Source of the DNA: Undaria pinnatifida
Taxonomy: Eukaryota > Sar > Phaeophyceae > Laminariales > Alariaceae
Length of the DNA stretch: 64,000 nt
Assembly: GCA_012845835.1 (NCBI GenBank)
Contig: JABAKD010000020.1
Location: 3,544,936 to 3,608,935 of the forward strand
Direction: 5' to 3'
The notes below the pieces were generated by a model. The model was not told the origin of the DNA, did no database searches, and was given only the letters and a program-made list of their open reading frames with translations. A program made the position numbers and the translations under genes. Positions 11,387 through 22,711 of the stretch are shown here, piece after piece; the stretch's first letter is position 1; the number at the start of each line of letters is the position of its first letter.

Positions 11387-14300
11387 GGTCTCACATTAAC
11401 TCGCATAATCAAGTCCGTGGTCACAGGACAGGCTTCAGTATTGGGTTAGGTTCGTATGTAGTCTATGGATGGCGGGGAAAAGGCTGGGACAAAGGGACCA
11501 AAAGGGAGTGACAGTCCCGCTACACGCGCACGACCCTGTTGGCCCACACATACACCCGATCGATGACGTCCGCCGTCCGCCTTGCGAGTTTGTACACCGC
11601 ATTCTGTTGAAATCCACGCATGCAAGAAGACACCACCCCTTAAACTTGGTAGTCAAGCGCTTGGGCACACTGGAGATGTCCGGAAAATAACCTATATTAC
11701 ACTGCCCATACCCTAAAACCTATTAAACGGTGGCGCCATCTGTGTGGTCGTATACTGCTGGTTGTGTACGAAACAACGACTTTGGACTATTTATTATGGA
11801 AATGTGGACCTTGAAAATATCGGGAGTATATTGCATACTACATACCAGGTATGTCATGTGTAGTCTTTTTTGTTGTGCATAGCCTTCTACATATAGTCCT
11901 GTAGCCATACAGTCAGTCTACCGACACAGACATGGTGGGGTAGGTTTGTTTCAGCATAAGGCACAAGAAGTCGGGTGCTACCTTTTCTGGAGCACCTTCC
12001 TTTCTTTGTTCTCTGCGTTCCCTTGCACCAGTATTTTCTGCCCAGCGCTTTAGTGACAATGAGCCTACGGATTAACTGCTACCAGAGGCATCTTAGCCTC
12101 AATCACGAGGTGTGGGTAGGTCTATAGCCTCATTTGATGTCGTTTTGAATAGCAGCATCTTCGATCCACTTCCCGATCTCCTGATGTCTTAGTTGGCCAT
12201 TGCGATATCGTCGTGTGATCTGCATCTACGACTATTCAGGGTGGGCTAATGTTATAGTGTACCACTAGGTATCCGCTATCTGCATGAGCTATAGATCAAC
12301 CGTCCATCTCTGCGGAAAAGTTATATATCTATTGATATCTTACAGTCTGATTTCCGTTATGTCATCTGTTGTGCGTTTCGGAATCATTAGAGTGTGCAGG
12401 AAGGCTGACGCGGGATCCAGGGTTCGGCACGTACGTATATATCGCACAGAGTAGTATAATGAACCACGTGATCTACGGGGCATGCAGGAAACATAACAAG
12501 GGTAGCATCCTGTCTTACTCTACGCGTCCCGCGCTGATTGTTTTAGAATAGGTAGCTGCACTTTTGCATAAAGAGGGGAATGGTTCTGAGGAGGAGTCGA
12601 TGTGATTGGTTGTATTGTGAGTTGGTCCTTGCTCCCACATCAAGTATGCAAGGAGTCACACACGTGGCCTTGTAGAAGCGGCCGACGTGGCAGTTAGCAG
12701 CTTGCACTCAGGGTTGATGTTTGGCATGAAGCTTGGATACCTTGCCAGTACAAGAGCCGGTATTTGGAGCTTGACCAGAGCCAAGGAGCTTGACCAGAGC
12801 CAAGCTTCCACCCCCCCCCCTCTCGATCACTCTTGTATCCTGACCAAATATCAGCAAGTCTTGCTCGATAACATTAATAAGATAATCTACTACTTACCTG
12901 GGTTTTGTACTGCTGTCAGCTGTGGTCTCGCAATAGTAACACCTGTCCCTTATGAGGATCATATCGACAAGGATCCTCGCAAGACTCCTTTTTCACAGTA
13001 TGGATGCATGCTCCGGCTTAGAAGCGTTTCGCCGGGGCGAGGAAGAGATGGGTTGTTGAGTTAGAAAAAAGTGAGATTCGTTGGGGCTAGGTATATCCAT
13101 GTTTCTGAAGGAATCCGAAACATGAAGGATATGAAAGCGTGTCGTTCCATGGATGCTACATGACGTTGTGCCCATGGTTGAGATTCGGTCGGAAATTGAA
13201 AGGCTATCGTAGTGGTACACTAATATGACAATCGAACAAAGAAAATGCCCCCCTAGACTAGTCTAATTGTTTTGGTGCTATATTCATTTGTCTTCACCTC
13301 TTTTCCACTCCAAAAGCGTTCCTAGTATAATTCCAAGTGGTTGTGCCCATGTTGGGAGTCCTGCCGACGACGCCAATTGTAGTGGTACTCCGAGTGGGGG
13401 ATGCGTGGTTGGTCGGTGTTGGGAAGCGTGCTCCTCATGGGTTCGGGTGCCCTTGTTTGGTCTCTCCTCACGGCTCGCTGGATAGACTCAAAAGCTTATA
13501 CATTATTTCCTCTACATTAAACTCTAAAAGACAGACAAAACAGGCCTAGGCACGATAGGGCAGGGTAGAGCACGTAGAACAGGTAGTGCAGGTAATGAGA
13601 CATGAGGCGTCCTGCTTGTCCCATCATCGTCACCTACATTATCGCCCATCTAAGATGGCCTTGACGTGAATGTGACATCTAATGTCACGTGGTTTCACCT
13701 CAACCATGACATGGTTTCACGTCTAATCTATCAACTATGCTTCTACGGAGGGCACTCCATTACACTATGGGCCGTGAAGAGCCCAAGGCAAAGTCGGTCC
13801 GCATGGCGTATTTTGCGACAGAGAGCGTTATGGGTCGCGTAATGAGACATGGGGCGTCCTGCTTGTCCCATCATCGTCACCTACATTATCGCCCATCTAA
13901 GATGGCCTTGACGTGAATGTGACATCTAATGTCACGTGGTTTCACCTCAACCATGACATGGTTTCACGTCTAATCTATCAACTATGCTTCTACGGAGGGC
14001 ACTCCATTACACTATGGGCCGTGAAGAGCCCAAGGCAAAGTCGGTCCGCATGGCGTATTTTGCGACAGAGAGCGTTATGGGTCGCGTCAGGAAACGGGGA
14101 CGGCCGAGCTGAGAAGCCGCGGTACGATGTACCGCAAGGAGTTGGTGTCAAAAACCGGTACGAGGCTGAGTTGACCAATCAGCGTCGCGGATCGGGGTCA
14201 AAAACCTGGGTGTTTTCTGCTGTACCACACGGTGGCGCGAAATGGTGGCGGTATACCGACTTCTGTCGTCTGCCCTTTTTTGTTTTTGCGCAAGGTATGC

Positions 14301-17300
14301 GCTTTCTTTTTTTGAATTCGAAATGCTGGAGAGAAATAAAATATGACTAATGAACTTGATATTATTGCCGCCGCTCTCGTCCCCTCCTCTGCGCGTTCGG
14401 CACTGCGGTGATCTGCGGTTCTATGATGCCCACGTCGAAACCAACCTCCGCTTTTTGGCAGCATATCAGCAATGGGTAGATTTTGTGTGCAAAGTGGGGG
14501 GGCCTGGAATGTATCCTCAACCAATCCAACCTCACCATTCATTTGGGCCCTTGCTTTTCCAACACGTTCCAGCGAAGAAGGCCGTCATTACCATACCCTC
14601 GAGCACGTTGCAGACATGCTCGAAGGCGCTGACAGAGACTTCAGCAACCTTGGCCGGCCAGGTCTCGTCCAGCTGGCCATATTCTTCCACGAGTGAGTTA
14701 AGTGTTCGGTTCCTATCCCCCATAGTTTGTGTGATCTTCAGCCGCGTGTGGTAGATCAATGCAAACTCTTTACTACTGTCTGTATAGTACACTGCAGCCC
14801 CGCAATGGTTTGCTTTCTCAGCGTTCACTTCTGCTGTACGAAGCATGAACGGGAAATTCTTCAACCGCACCCCCCACGCGTGGTTCTAATTCATGGTTGA
14901 CTGTCTACAGTAGAAGCCCGCCACGTAGACGTATGCTCGTGTTATTAATTGCAAGGGTCCACATGTACACAGCCCACAACAATATGCAGTGCCAGGCTTG
15001 CCTGTCGTAGTATGTACGAACTTGAAATACAGCGTAGGTAGAAGCGTGTGGATGGTCGGTGGAGAGGGCCGTGCAAGCGTGGGTTTGGACGCGCAAGTCG
15101 TCATCAGTCATCAACGTGTAGCGAAAGAGATACGTACGCACTGCCGAAACCGAAACGAACGATAGCTACTGTACAACAGCTATAATTGCAGCAGTGTTGT
15201 TAATAGTAGGCGTACCACAGTACGATACGCACGGCTTTTGAGAGAAATTGTCACTCGAGAAGTCCCCCCCCCCCCCCCCGCTCACAACCCCTTCTCTTCT
15301 GCAGACAGCATGGGACAGCAAGGCCCACCCACCCCAGCGCTCCAAAAAATGACCTGGTTGCTCTATGATCGTCCAGATCTCCACCGAACGACACCCTAGT
15401 AGTCCAGTAAACTGTCTTCTGCGTTCATTGCCGATCCAACACTACTAATGGTATTTCACTTTCTTGTGCCCCCTGCCGTCTCATCCCTCTTCCTCCTCGA
15501 ACACCATCATCGCAGCCTCGTCTACAACCCCAAGAGCGGGAGTAACGAGGAGGACAGCGACGCGTTGTTCCGAATTTTCTCTGAAGCGGTCGGACTAAAC
15601 CCTTCGGACGCGAGCACGGTGTCGCGCTATATCATCGCTACGAAACGGCACGACGTTTCGGACTCCGAAGACCAAGACCTGCGCGCATTCATCGACCTCG
15701 ACATGGCGGTGGTTGGCAGAGAGCGCAGCGCATACTTCACGTACGCCTCACAGGTGAAAAAGCGCACCCAGCATGGTTCACCTATGATATATATTTTACG
15801 TTCTCGTTTTTCCTATCCTGAAAGCAACAATCTTACGCTTTGCTTTGGTATAAGTGCGTACACTTCAGGCCTGCTGTTATCGTTTTGCTGTGACGTACAT
15901 GCCTTCTATTTTCCAAGAAGCAGTCGCGGGGGACGTATACTACTTGATTTTTTCTTCGTCGTGGCAGTCCCCATGGCGCTCCATGACACTGGCATGGGTA
16001 TTCGTGCCATGTTAATGCCTGCGCAGTGCCATGGCACCGCCATGGCGATGGCGTGGGAATAATGGCATTTCAGGGCGGTCATGGGCTTTCGCGATCTCCC
16101 ATGGGCTTCATGGCACCGTTTTTCATGGCACCAATTGCCATGGCTTTCGTTGCATTAGACCGGTGACAATGGAAGGCCAAAAGTTTGAAATTGCCGAAGA
16201 TCCCAGCCAAACTTTGCCTGAACGGTCGCCTATGGACCCAATTTGGTAGAATTATTTTTTGAAACTTTCCAGAATTCCGGAAAAAAACGATTTCTCGCGG
16301 CGATCTTGGCCAACATCGGCCTGACAAATTCTCAAGCAGATCTTGGATTAGACGCGGTGTAATCTCGTGTTCTCCACACACTTCGTTCGACGAAATTAAC
16401 GATCGTGAACTCTGAACGTGGCAAGCTCGTGAGGGGCTCCGACCCCCCCTTGGTGTACAGCGCTCACTCTACGCCGGTGATTTGTGGCGGGCGCCGATCA
16501 GGCTTCTATAAAGACACATTCGGCGGCTGGTTTGTAGAAAACTCAGACAAAAACTCTCTATCGTCTCCAAACGGGCGAAAAACAAATTTTTGAGACGATG
16601 TGACGGAAGACCACAGGACAACACAAGCAACCTCTCATGCCCTAGGGCATGGATCGAGATGAACTCTTCAGCGCTGTCACCTACACTCATGTGGCGTTGT
16701 CCGGAACGAAGAGGAGCGACCATGGGTTGTCTATGTCGAGATCGAAGGTCAATCGTGTTTGGTGGGCAGTGTCGATCAACGCTTGATCAAAAATAGACAA
16801 GTTGACCTGTTGGACCCCATGACCAAAGAAGGAGCCAGAAAAATAATATTTTAGTCATTCTTTCCCCATAGCGACGTTACCCGGAATCTTTCAGCAAGTA
16901 ACCCCCCAAAAAAGGTTGCAAATTTTTGGTCAAAGTATCGGCGTTCCATTGTCATCGGTCTTACCATGAAAATGTCCCATGACCTCATCGTGAGACTGCC
17001 ATCGCCGTGCCATGGCACTATAACCCTAACCGGTAGGGCTGGGTACTGAACCAGTACGTACTGCCAGTAGTACTAGTACTGGCAGTATCCTGATACTGGT
17101 AAACCGACCTGCCAGTACACCAGTACATTCGCATATAGACGAAGATCCCAATATACGCCTCAAGAACCAGCGGAAACCCATAGCTTCAGGCTGCCTGCTG
17201 AGAGGACGCCGGGGCCGCGAGGAGGGGGTAGGGTAGTGGCTGTCTTTGCTGGGGAAGATTTGCAGTTCTGCTAGTTTCAGTTTTGTTTTCTCCTGCAGGG

Positions 17301-18853
17301 TGCTCGTGGCGAAAAGAACCGCCATCCTGATGACTCTGTTTGTTGTGCTGGTATCTAGCGGCTGTGATTTATGCGCGGTGTAGGTTTTGGTTGGGTAGGT
17401 AGCTTTCGATAGCTGTGGCACCGTTGTTATCTCGTTGTGTACTCTGTTGCTCTGTTGCTGCCGTTGCACCGCTGTTCGTAGGCACATCAACTGATGGACT
17501 GATGATGGTGATCGACTTGGTTGCTTGCCGTCGTCTTTAGTACTCTTGTCAATCTATAGCTATCAATCTACTTTTTTTCCAATATACGCTGGGTTGAGTA
17601 TGTGTGACATGGAATGAGTGCTATCCATTCCAATTCATGCTTATGCATACGCTACGTCACCCATGATCATGGAGTATATGGGCGTTGCAAAGTTAAAGAT
17701 TTGTGCTACATTCTACACATCCTCCATGTTGAAAATCGGTACATATTTGGGCGTTGAACTCGAATTTTAGTGCCGTTTTCCCCACAAAAGTGCCTCTGTC
17801 ATATGAGCCAAAATCACTCATTTTTTATGCTCTAGTGAAGCCAAATCGCGTAAAAATTCGCCTCCGGCGGGGCGCCTCCAGCGGGGCCCTCCGGGGGCGC
17901 CTCCGGCGAGGCCCCCTCACCAGCCGGGGGGGGCCGATGGTCGCGGCGCAGCCGCGACCGCGCGGCTTCGCCGCGCCACCAGTATACTGACCGGATCCAG
18001 TATACTGGCTGCGTCAGCAGCCAGTATAACTTGTACTGGCGCTGCGCGCCAGTACCCAGCCCTACTAACCGGAGCTTAAATCCATGCAGTGTATCCTTGT
18101 GGCGTGCCATGGGGTTGCCATGGCACTGACATAGGGCCTTTATGGCAGTGACATGGGCCTTTATGGCAGTGACATTGATGACAGTGCCATTGCCGTGAAG
18201 GCCCATGGCACTGCCATCAAGGCGCATGATGGTGCAATGACAGTGTCAAATAATGTGCTTTGTTGCCCACATCGAAGCCGGCAACTTGTCCATACTCCTG
18301 GGTGGTGAGCCCAAAGGAATGCAACGAAGCGATCAAGGCCGCCACAATAAGTTGTTATTATTTTTGTTATTATTACTAGACACATAAACGATTATTACCA
18401 ATCTAACACTTGGTCGTGCATGATAAGTAACGCAATACGACAACGTAATATTATATATTAGGTCCTGACTCATGAAACTTGCTAAAAACGGGCGATCGAT
18501 GTAGTACGCAGTACGTCCAAAGATGAGTATCGACCCTAAATTCGTCGAACTCACAGCTGACGTCGTTAGAATATTTTTATAAAACATGAAACGTTCGACT
18601 TCCCCTGCCTAAACTACTCGCCGGAATTTATTCTGCCTTGCCTCGTGCCACCCTGCAGATCCGCAACGAGTACATCCACGTACCAGCCGACACGTACTGC
18701 CGAAAACGAGCGGAAATTCTGCGCGATTTTCTAGCGACAGACTCCATTTTCGCTACTGACCAGTACAGACGAGATTTAGAGTCTGCAGCGAGAGCGAACG
18801 TAAACGCCGAGGTGGCGTCGCTAAGCGCAGGAATCATTCCTGGGGACACATGA
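10725..18853 (+). CDS. HD-domain metal-dependent phosphohydrolase family protein (4 exons, complete)
   Basis: Exons are 10725-10834, 14573-14692, 15516-15753 and 18659-18853, with phases 2, 2 and 0 that join without a break into about 220 residues, the usual size for this family. Exon 1 starts at ATG (MEREAWVLQQWL). The first junction restores DGYSEEGRHYHTLEHVADML and the second restores the HD pair in AIFFHD followed by LVYNP and NEEDS. This is the family pattern: an early His in HYHxLxH, the HD metal dyad, then a later Asp in FIDLDM. Exon 4 begins IRNEYIHVP and ends at TGA. Such proteins are predicted hydrolases of phosphorylated small molecules; the substrate is unknown. Introns are 3738, 823 and 2905 bases and carry repeats and a hAT element. 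The frame is open upstream of the ATG to about 10674, so a longer start is possible. Confidence 0.92.
10855..11141 (+). repeat. Left arm of a ~290-bp inverted repeat in intron 1
   Basis: This segment matches the reverse complement of 14003-14290 at high identity. Shared landmarks include GGCAGACGACAGAA, GGTATACCGCCACC and TTTTTGACCCCGATCCGCG. A following block (11142-11195) matches the reverse complement of 13148-13211, so pieces of one repeat family occur in both orientations inside the intron. Confidence 0.8.
11350..11440 (+). repeat. GTT microsatellite plus one foldback-arm copy
   Basis: About 12 GTT units are followed by TCACATTAACTCGCATAATC and CCGTGGTCACAGGACAGGCT. The same block forms the two inverted arms of the element at 30257-31440, so this is a solo or truncated third member, here inside intron 1 of the HD gene. 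Confidence 0.7.
12100..12270 (+). repeat. Possible LTR-retroelement 3' remnant
   Basis: The stretch CAGGGTGGGCTAATGTTA resembles the boundary between the internal region and the LTR (CAGGGTGGGCTAG then TGTTAAG) at 24929 and on the minus strand at 49048. The rest is diverged, and no opposite LTR end was located. Confidence 0.3.
13594..14087 (+). repeat. Recent 247-bp tandem duplication
   Basis: 13594-13840 is repeated head to tail at 13841-14087 with almost no differences (GAGGCG versus GGGGCG near the start). The unit contains part of the inverted-repeat arm (reverse complement of the 10855-11141 family), so the duplication happened after that arm was inserted. It lies in intron 1 of the HD gene. 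Confidence 0.9.
14003..14290 (-). repeat. Right arm of the ~290-bp inverted repeat in intron 1
   Basis: Reverse complement of 10855-11141. The two arms enclose about 2.9 kb, including the GTT/foldback copy and an LTR-like remnant, so the pair may be two independent insertions rather than one element. The acceptor of exon 2 follows 280 bases downstream. Confidence 0.8.
15965..18225. repeat. GCCATGGC-rich region flanking the hAT insertion
   Basis: Blocks at 15965-16150, 16960-17022 and 18095-18225 are dense in the palindrome GCCATGGC and in ATGGCACTG/CAGTGCCAT, on both strands. The hAT element at 17034-18064 splits this region. It may be an older element with scattered inverted subterminal repeats into which the hAT element jumped. 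No clear terminal repeats were found for the outer region. Confidence 0.45.
17034..18064. mobile_element. Non-autonomous hAT-type DNA transposon, 1031 bp
   Basis: The ends are perfect 15-bp inverted repeats, TAGGGCTGGGTACTG at 17034-17048 and its complement at 18050-18064. They are flanked by an exact 8-bp direct repeat CTAACCGG (17026-17033 and 18065-18072), the target-site length of hAT elements. Both subterminal regions are packed with CCAGTAC/AGTACTGG motifs, as expected for transposase binding sites. The interior holds a very GC-rich stretch near 17865-17980 and no transposase frame. It sits in the last intron of the HD gene. Perfect TIRs and TSD indicate a fairly recent insertion. Confidence 0.9.
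18520..18585 (+). repeat. Dispersed repeat R1, copy 1
   Basis: This copy shares AAGATGAGTAT, ATTCGTCGAACTCAC and GCTGACGTC, then ATATTTTTATAAAA, with copies at 33921-34016, 37581-37677, 47291-47371 and, reversed, 54937-54990. It lies about 75 bases before exon 4 of the HD gene. Confidence 0.75.
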
Positions 18854-20469
18854 GGTATCTCGCTGGCGCATACCGTGCCGTGGACCGTCCTCCCCGTGTA
18901 ATTCGCCAGAAGACTTTTTTTTCAGTGCTTTGACCGTGTGCTGGGCGTGTTAGGACGACAGCAAACCGCCACCGCCGCACCTACTGCTGGGTGTTTACAG
19001 AACATGACGTTTTTATATAGAGTAGCCTTTTTCCGGACGAGGGGCAGTGTACATATGTCACTAGAGGTGGACCCGGTATTGTACGTAGATAGCCATACGT
19101 AAGACCGCGGGTCGGAGCAGGGGAGTTTTGTAGTGTCGAGGCGTGTTTCGTAGTTGAGAAGTCCCCCCAATTTCAAGTTGGTAATCGAGTCTAGGATTTC
19201 GAAATATTTTTTTCATTACTGTCCCGCGCACGCACGATGGAACTGGAAGCACATACCAGTCCCCTGAGGCAATGTCAGAAGCGAGGTCACGAGCCATCTA
19301 CAAAATGTTAAATCTTCAGGTGCGACCGGGACATGACAGTGATAGATTGCACGATGCCAGCTACTAAGTCCCCTTATCTGCTTGCCTCTAGGAGCTGCAG
19401 GCCTTTCGAACGGTGCTTAGGTTTTGAAACTTTTAGGTATTGACTGCGGCTATCTGACAAGACAAAATCCCAATCACCACGCACCAAAACAGTGAACCGT
19501 TTCTGCCTGCCGACGACGGAAGGGTTCAGTGCAGCACTCCTCTCACAACACGCATATGGCTGTGCTCGGTTTCGCGGCACGGTTGGTCACTGTTGTGGTT
19601 TTTGAGCAATCCGCCTGTGACCTTGGGTCGTTCTCAAACAGGCTCGTGTTTTGTGTTCCTCGATTTCTCAGTTTTCGTTATGTGAAACACCTACCTAGAT
19701 CAACGCAGCTTTAGTTCACTATTTTTCTATTAATAGCAGGTGGAGGGGGAACTCAGGCATGTCGTACTGACTATAATATTTCGTGGTTGCACCTTGAAGC
19801 GCGTTTTTTGGCAGCACAAAAACACCCTTTTCTAGCAAAAAACAAGAATGAGCCCGTTCTAAAACCTTGATAAAAATATGGGGGGTCGACGGAAAATTGG
19901 GGGGGAAAAGTGTATGCAGGGCGTTGTACGATGATCTCTTTCAGAAAACAACCCGTGGTGCAAGTAGCACGCACACAAATACACCATACCGGGTATGATA
20001 CATTGTACGATGATACGCAACGATTTTACTGCCTCAGAACAAGGCGATCTAATCCGTTTCGCAGACTATTTACCGCCCTCAACGCCGGCATAACCCATGT
20101 CGCGAAGGCACGCTCAGCCATGCAGAAGACAGCAACGTAAAATGGGATGAACACCAGCTTGACGAATGAGAAAGACTGCGAAGGATGGCCGTAGCCGAAG
20201 AAAAAAAGGAGAAAGACGACGCAACATCAGTGTGCTTATGGGCTACGAGACGGATATAATCCCATACACTTGCATTTAGCGTAGGAGCTTGCATCTAGTG
20301 TAGGAGGCAGGCACTACATGGGCTGAAAAGAGGCGACCCGACATCATCAAGCGCAAGATTACAACCGGTTTGTACTCGTTCTCGTATGTATGGTACGAGT
20401 TTTACTCAAAATGCGCGACACAGGGTACCCACCGAGCGGACGAAGGGCGCCCCAATCATGCAGCAATAT

Positions 20470-20675
20470 GATAAGAGTCATTCCCCAGTAGGGGTTGCAA
20501 GTTTTGGGTCAAACGTTTTCTGACCGATGTGACCGGTTGAGCTCAAGTGTGTGGAACTACCGGTTAAAATGACATTTTTACGGGCACATTTGTTGTAGGA
20601 CTAAAACGAATAGAAAATTTTCGGTCGGTTTGCGCGAAATACTGCCGTCGAAATCATGTTTCGGGTGAGATACGA
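20470..20675 (+). repeat. Dispersed repeat R2, copy 1
   Basis: This segment is homologous to 51003-51215. Shared blocks include ACGTTTTCTGACCG, GGTTGAGCTC and CATGTTTCGGGTGA. A shorter related piece lies at 39415-39460 (AGGGGTTGCGATTTGACCCC) and another near 16905-16945. No coding frame is conserved. Confidence 0.65.
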
Positions 20676-21085
20676 AGAGTGTCTTAAGTTAGGAGCTCAA
20701 GAAACACCTATCTGCTGCACCCCTGGTAGCGTGTGATGACTCGATATTCTCGCGGGACACGCGCGATCTCCGACGCTGAGGTCAACATAAAAAAATATTG
20801 GTGGGGAGGCGTCCATTTACATTCAGAGGCCCACGCTTGCCCGAGACATATACATGGAAACATGGAAAATATCACACAAGATACCAGGTGTAAATAGTGA
20901 GCAGAATAAGGCCATTGTTTATGGTACCCCAATCCAGGTCACAGATTACTGACATTCATTTCGCCGCCTAAACATCAAGATGCCGACGTAACATTTCCAA
21001 ACAGCGCGTGTACGGTAATAACGAGTATAGATGCAGAAGCTAACAGCAATGTTCAATATAGACTATGTTCGTTGGCATTTTTCAG

Positions 21086-21290
21086 AGGGGTGGTTGTACG
21101 ATTTCAAAAAGCCGAAACACACACAAACGCGCCGCAGCGCCACAACACGCTACAGACCATGACGATCGAGGTGCGCGAGGGTCAAGCGGCAGCTGCTCGG
21201 CAAATGGCCCAGGGGGCTGCCGCATCTTCGCGAATTACTGCTGTTCTGTGCGTGTGTGCGCGCGGGGGAAAATTTGCGGCCTAACCTCGA
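21086..21290 (+). CDS. Possible isolated exon, unknown protein
   Basis: A good acceptor (GGCATTTTTCAG) opens a frame reading RGVVVRFQKAETHTNAPQRH and then an Ala/Gln-rich helix (TMTIEVREGQAAAARQMAQG). It stays open to about 21284. No matching donor or neighbouring exon was found and no family is recognised, so it may be chance. Confidence 0.22.
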
Positions 21291-22063
21291 GACAACATCT
21301 GGAGAAGAAATACTTTGTCCCGATCTCAGCCTGAGATCGCGACGAAGGGGTCCCCTTTTAGGTGGATTTTCCGATCTTGGAAATTGTCAGAACCACCATT
21401 CGTCTCCACATGCAGTGTACACAGATCTTGTAGGCGAATCTTGTATAGATCAACATCTATGGCCTTCATCGGGGTACCATAAACAGTGGCCTAAGCAGGA
21501 GGGCTGTGAATAGGAGCGAAAGTCAAGATTGGAGTTTAATCGGGTTCGGCGAAGATTAACCGAGAATACCAGGTAGGTGTACCAGGGAGTAAATATATCG
21601 GCTCGCTGGAGTGATATCGAACAAGCGAAGCGAGCCCCCCTCCCCTCCCCTTTCGGCTGGTGAGGGGGGCAATAAAGCCGATAAAAGACGTTACGGTTAA
21701 CTCGCAAAACAATCGCCACCATTGTGGGACTCGATGCCGATTGAATCGGAGGAAGTGGCTGCGATTCACAGCTACCTGTAAAATAAACAGCAATAAATTT
21801 GCGCGATTGCGCCATCGAGTACGAAAACAAAAAAGTTAAAAAGGCATGATATTCCTCGGAACACGAGTGACGTGTCATGATCACTCGCGCGACGAAAAAC
21901 GCGCATGCGGTCGATGCCGCAAAGACAGCTCCACGCCTGTCTGCTCAACGTGCGTCGAACGCACGTGGGCACGTGGGCTCTTCGAAACATAGTCTACACA
22001 TGCAGAGTACATGATTCGGAGCAACAACCAAATGACAACAAAAAAATCTACGAAAAAACAGGA

Positions 22064-22711
22064 TCACCACTTCTCCCCGGCGAACCATCCAGGTGGCGGC
22101 CATTGCGGATGATCCACCCCATAGCCTGCGAACGGGTTACACCGCATCAATCTCCACACTGTCAGCACGGCGCCCTTCGTGGGCCCAAACTTCTCGATCG
22201 CTTCGACACCATACACTGAACACGTTGGCAGGAACCGGCACGCAGGCGGTATCAAAGGCGACAGCTCCTTCTTGTAGGCCTTGATGAACGAGATCATCGC
22301 CGACTTCACACTCGCCTCTGCTCCTTTATTACTGGTGCTGCTTTCACCGCTACCTCCTCCTCCGTCCCCCTCCTGCCCGCTACCGTCTACCACTCTTGAC
22401 ACGATGGCTCTTGTCGATGTATACGCCACCACTCCGGCTGCAGACAGAAGTGTCCTCAGCGCCGGCTGGTTTCGGTGCCCTGAGCCGCGACCTGGCCACC
22501 AAGGTCCCGCCAACGCTGCTCCTTGATGGTGCAAACAGGCGACCGTGCGTGGGGCTTGACGACGTCCGACTGCGGATGGGACTTGGCTGAATCTAGGACC
22601 CCGGTGGACAGGGTTGGTAGCGGTTGCGCTAACAACGCATACCGGTCGCCATATCGCCACAAGCGACGACACCAGTAGCAGCAGTGCTTGTGCTCGTGAG
22701 GAGTGTGTCAT
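22064..22711 (-). CDS. yidD: YidD-family membrane protein insertion factor, probably plastid-targeted
   Basis: This single-exon frame has 215 codons from the ATG at 22711. The C-terminal ~78 residues are a full YidD domain: FIKAYKKELSPLIPPACRFL, then PTCSVYGVEAIEKFG, KGAVLTVWRLMRCNPF and GYGVDHPQWPP, including the conserved Cys residues and RCNPF motif. Bacterial YidD is a small (~70-100 residue) membrane-associated protein that helps the YidC insertase. Here it is preceded by ~135 residues: a hydrophobic N-terminal segment (ALLLLVSSLVAIW) resembling a signal peptide, then a low-complexity Gly/Ser stretch. A leader on a bacterial-type plastid protein suggests import into a secondary plastid, but no clear ASAF motif is visible. 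The frame runs 36 codons upstream without an ATG; I reject that extension. Confidence 0.9.
   Translation of the reverse strand: MTHSSRAQALLLLVSSLVAIWRPVCVVSATATNPVHRGPRFSQVPSAVGRRQAPRTVACLHHQGAALAGPWWPGRGSGHRNQPALRTLLSAAGVVAYTSTRAIVSRVVDGSGQEGDGGGGSGESSTSNKGAEASVKSAMISFIKAYKKELSPLIPPACRFLPTCSVYGVEAIEKFGPTKGAVLTVWRLMRCNPFAGYGVDHPQWPPPGWFAGEKW

Larger units (their letters stand above)
18854..22063. other. Intergenic DNA between the HD gene and yidD
   Basis: No certain gene. It contains a dispersed repeat at 20470-20675, a TACCGGGTA palindrome near 19985, a TACCAGGTA near 21567, and an unconnected exon candidate at 21086-21290. The HD and yidD genes converge here, so their 3' untranslated regions should fall in this stretch. 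Confidence 0.5.

Noticed and set aside
16079-16381. 100-codon minus frame in intron 3 of the HD gene
   Set aside because: Lies in repeat-rich intron DNA with no motif or splice sites.
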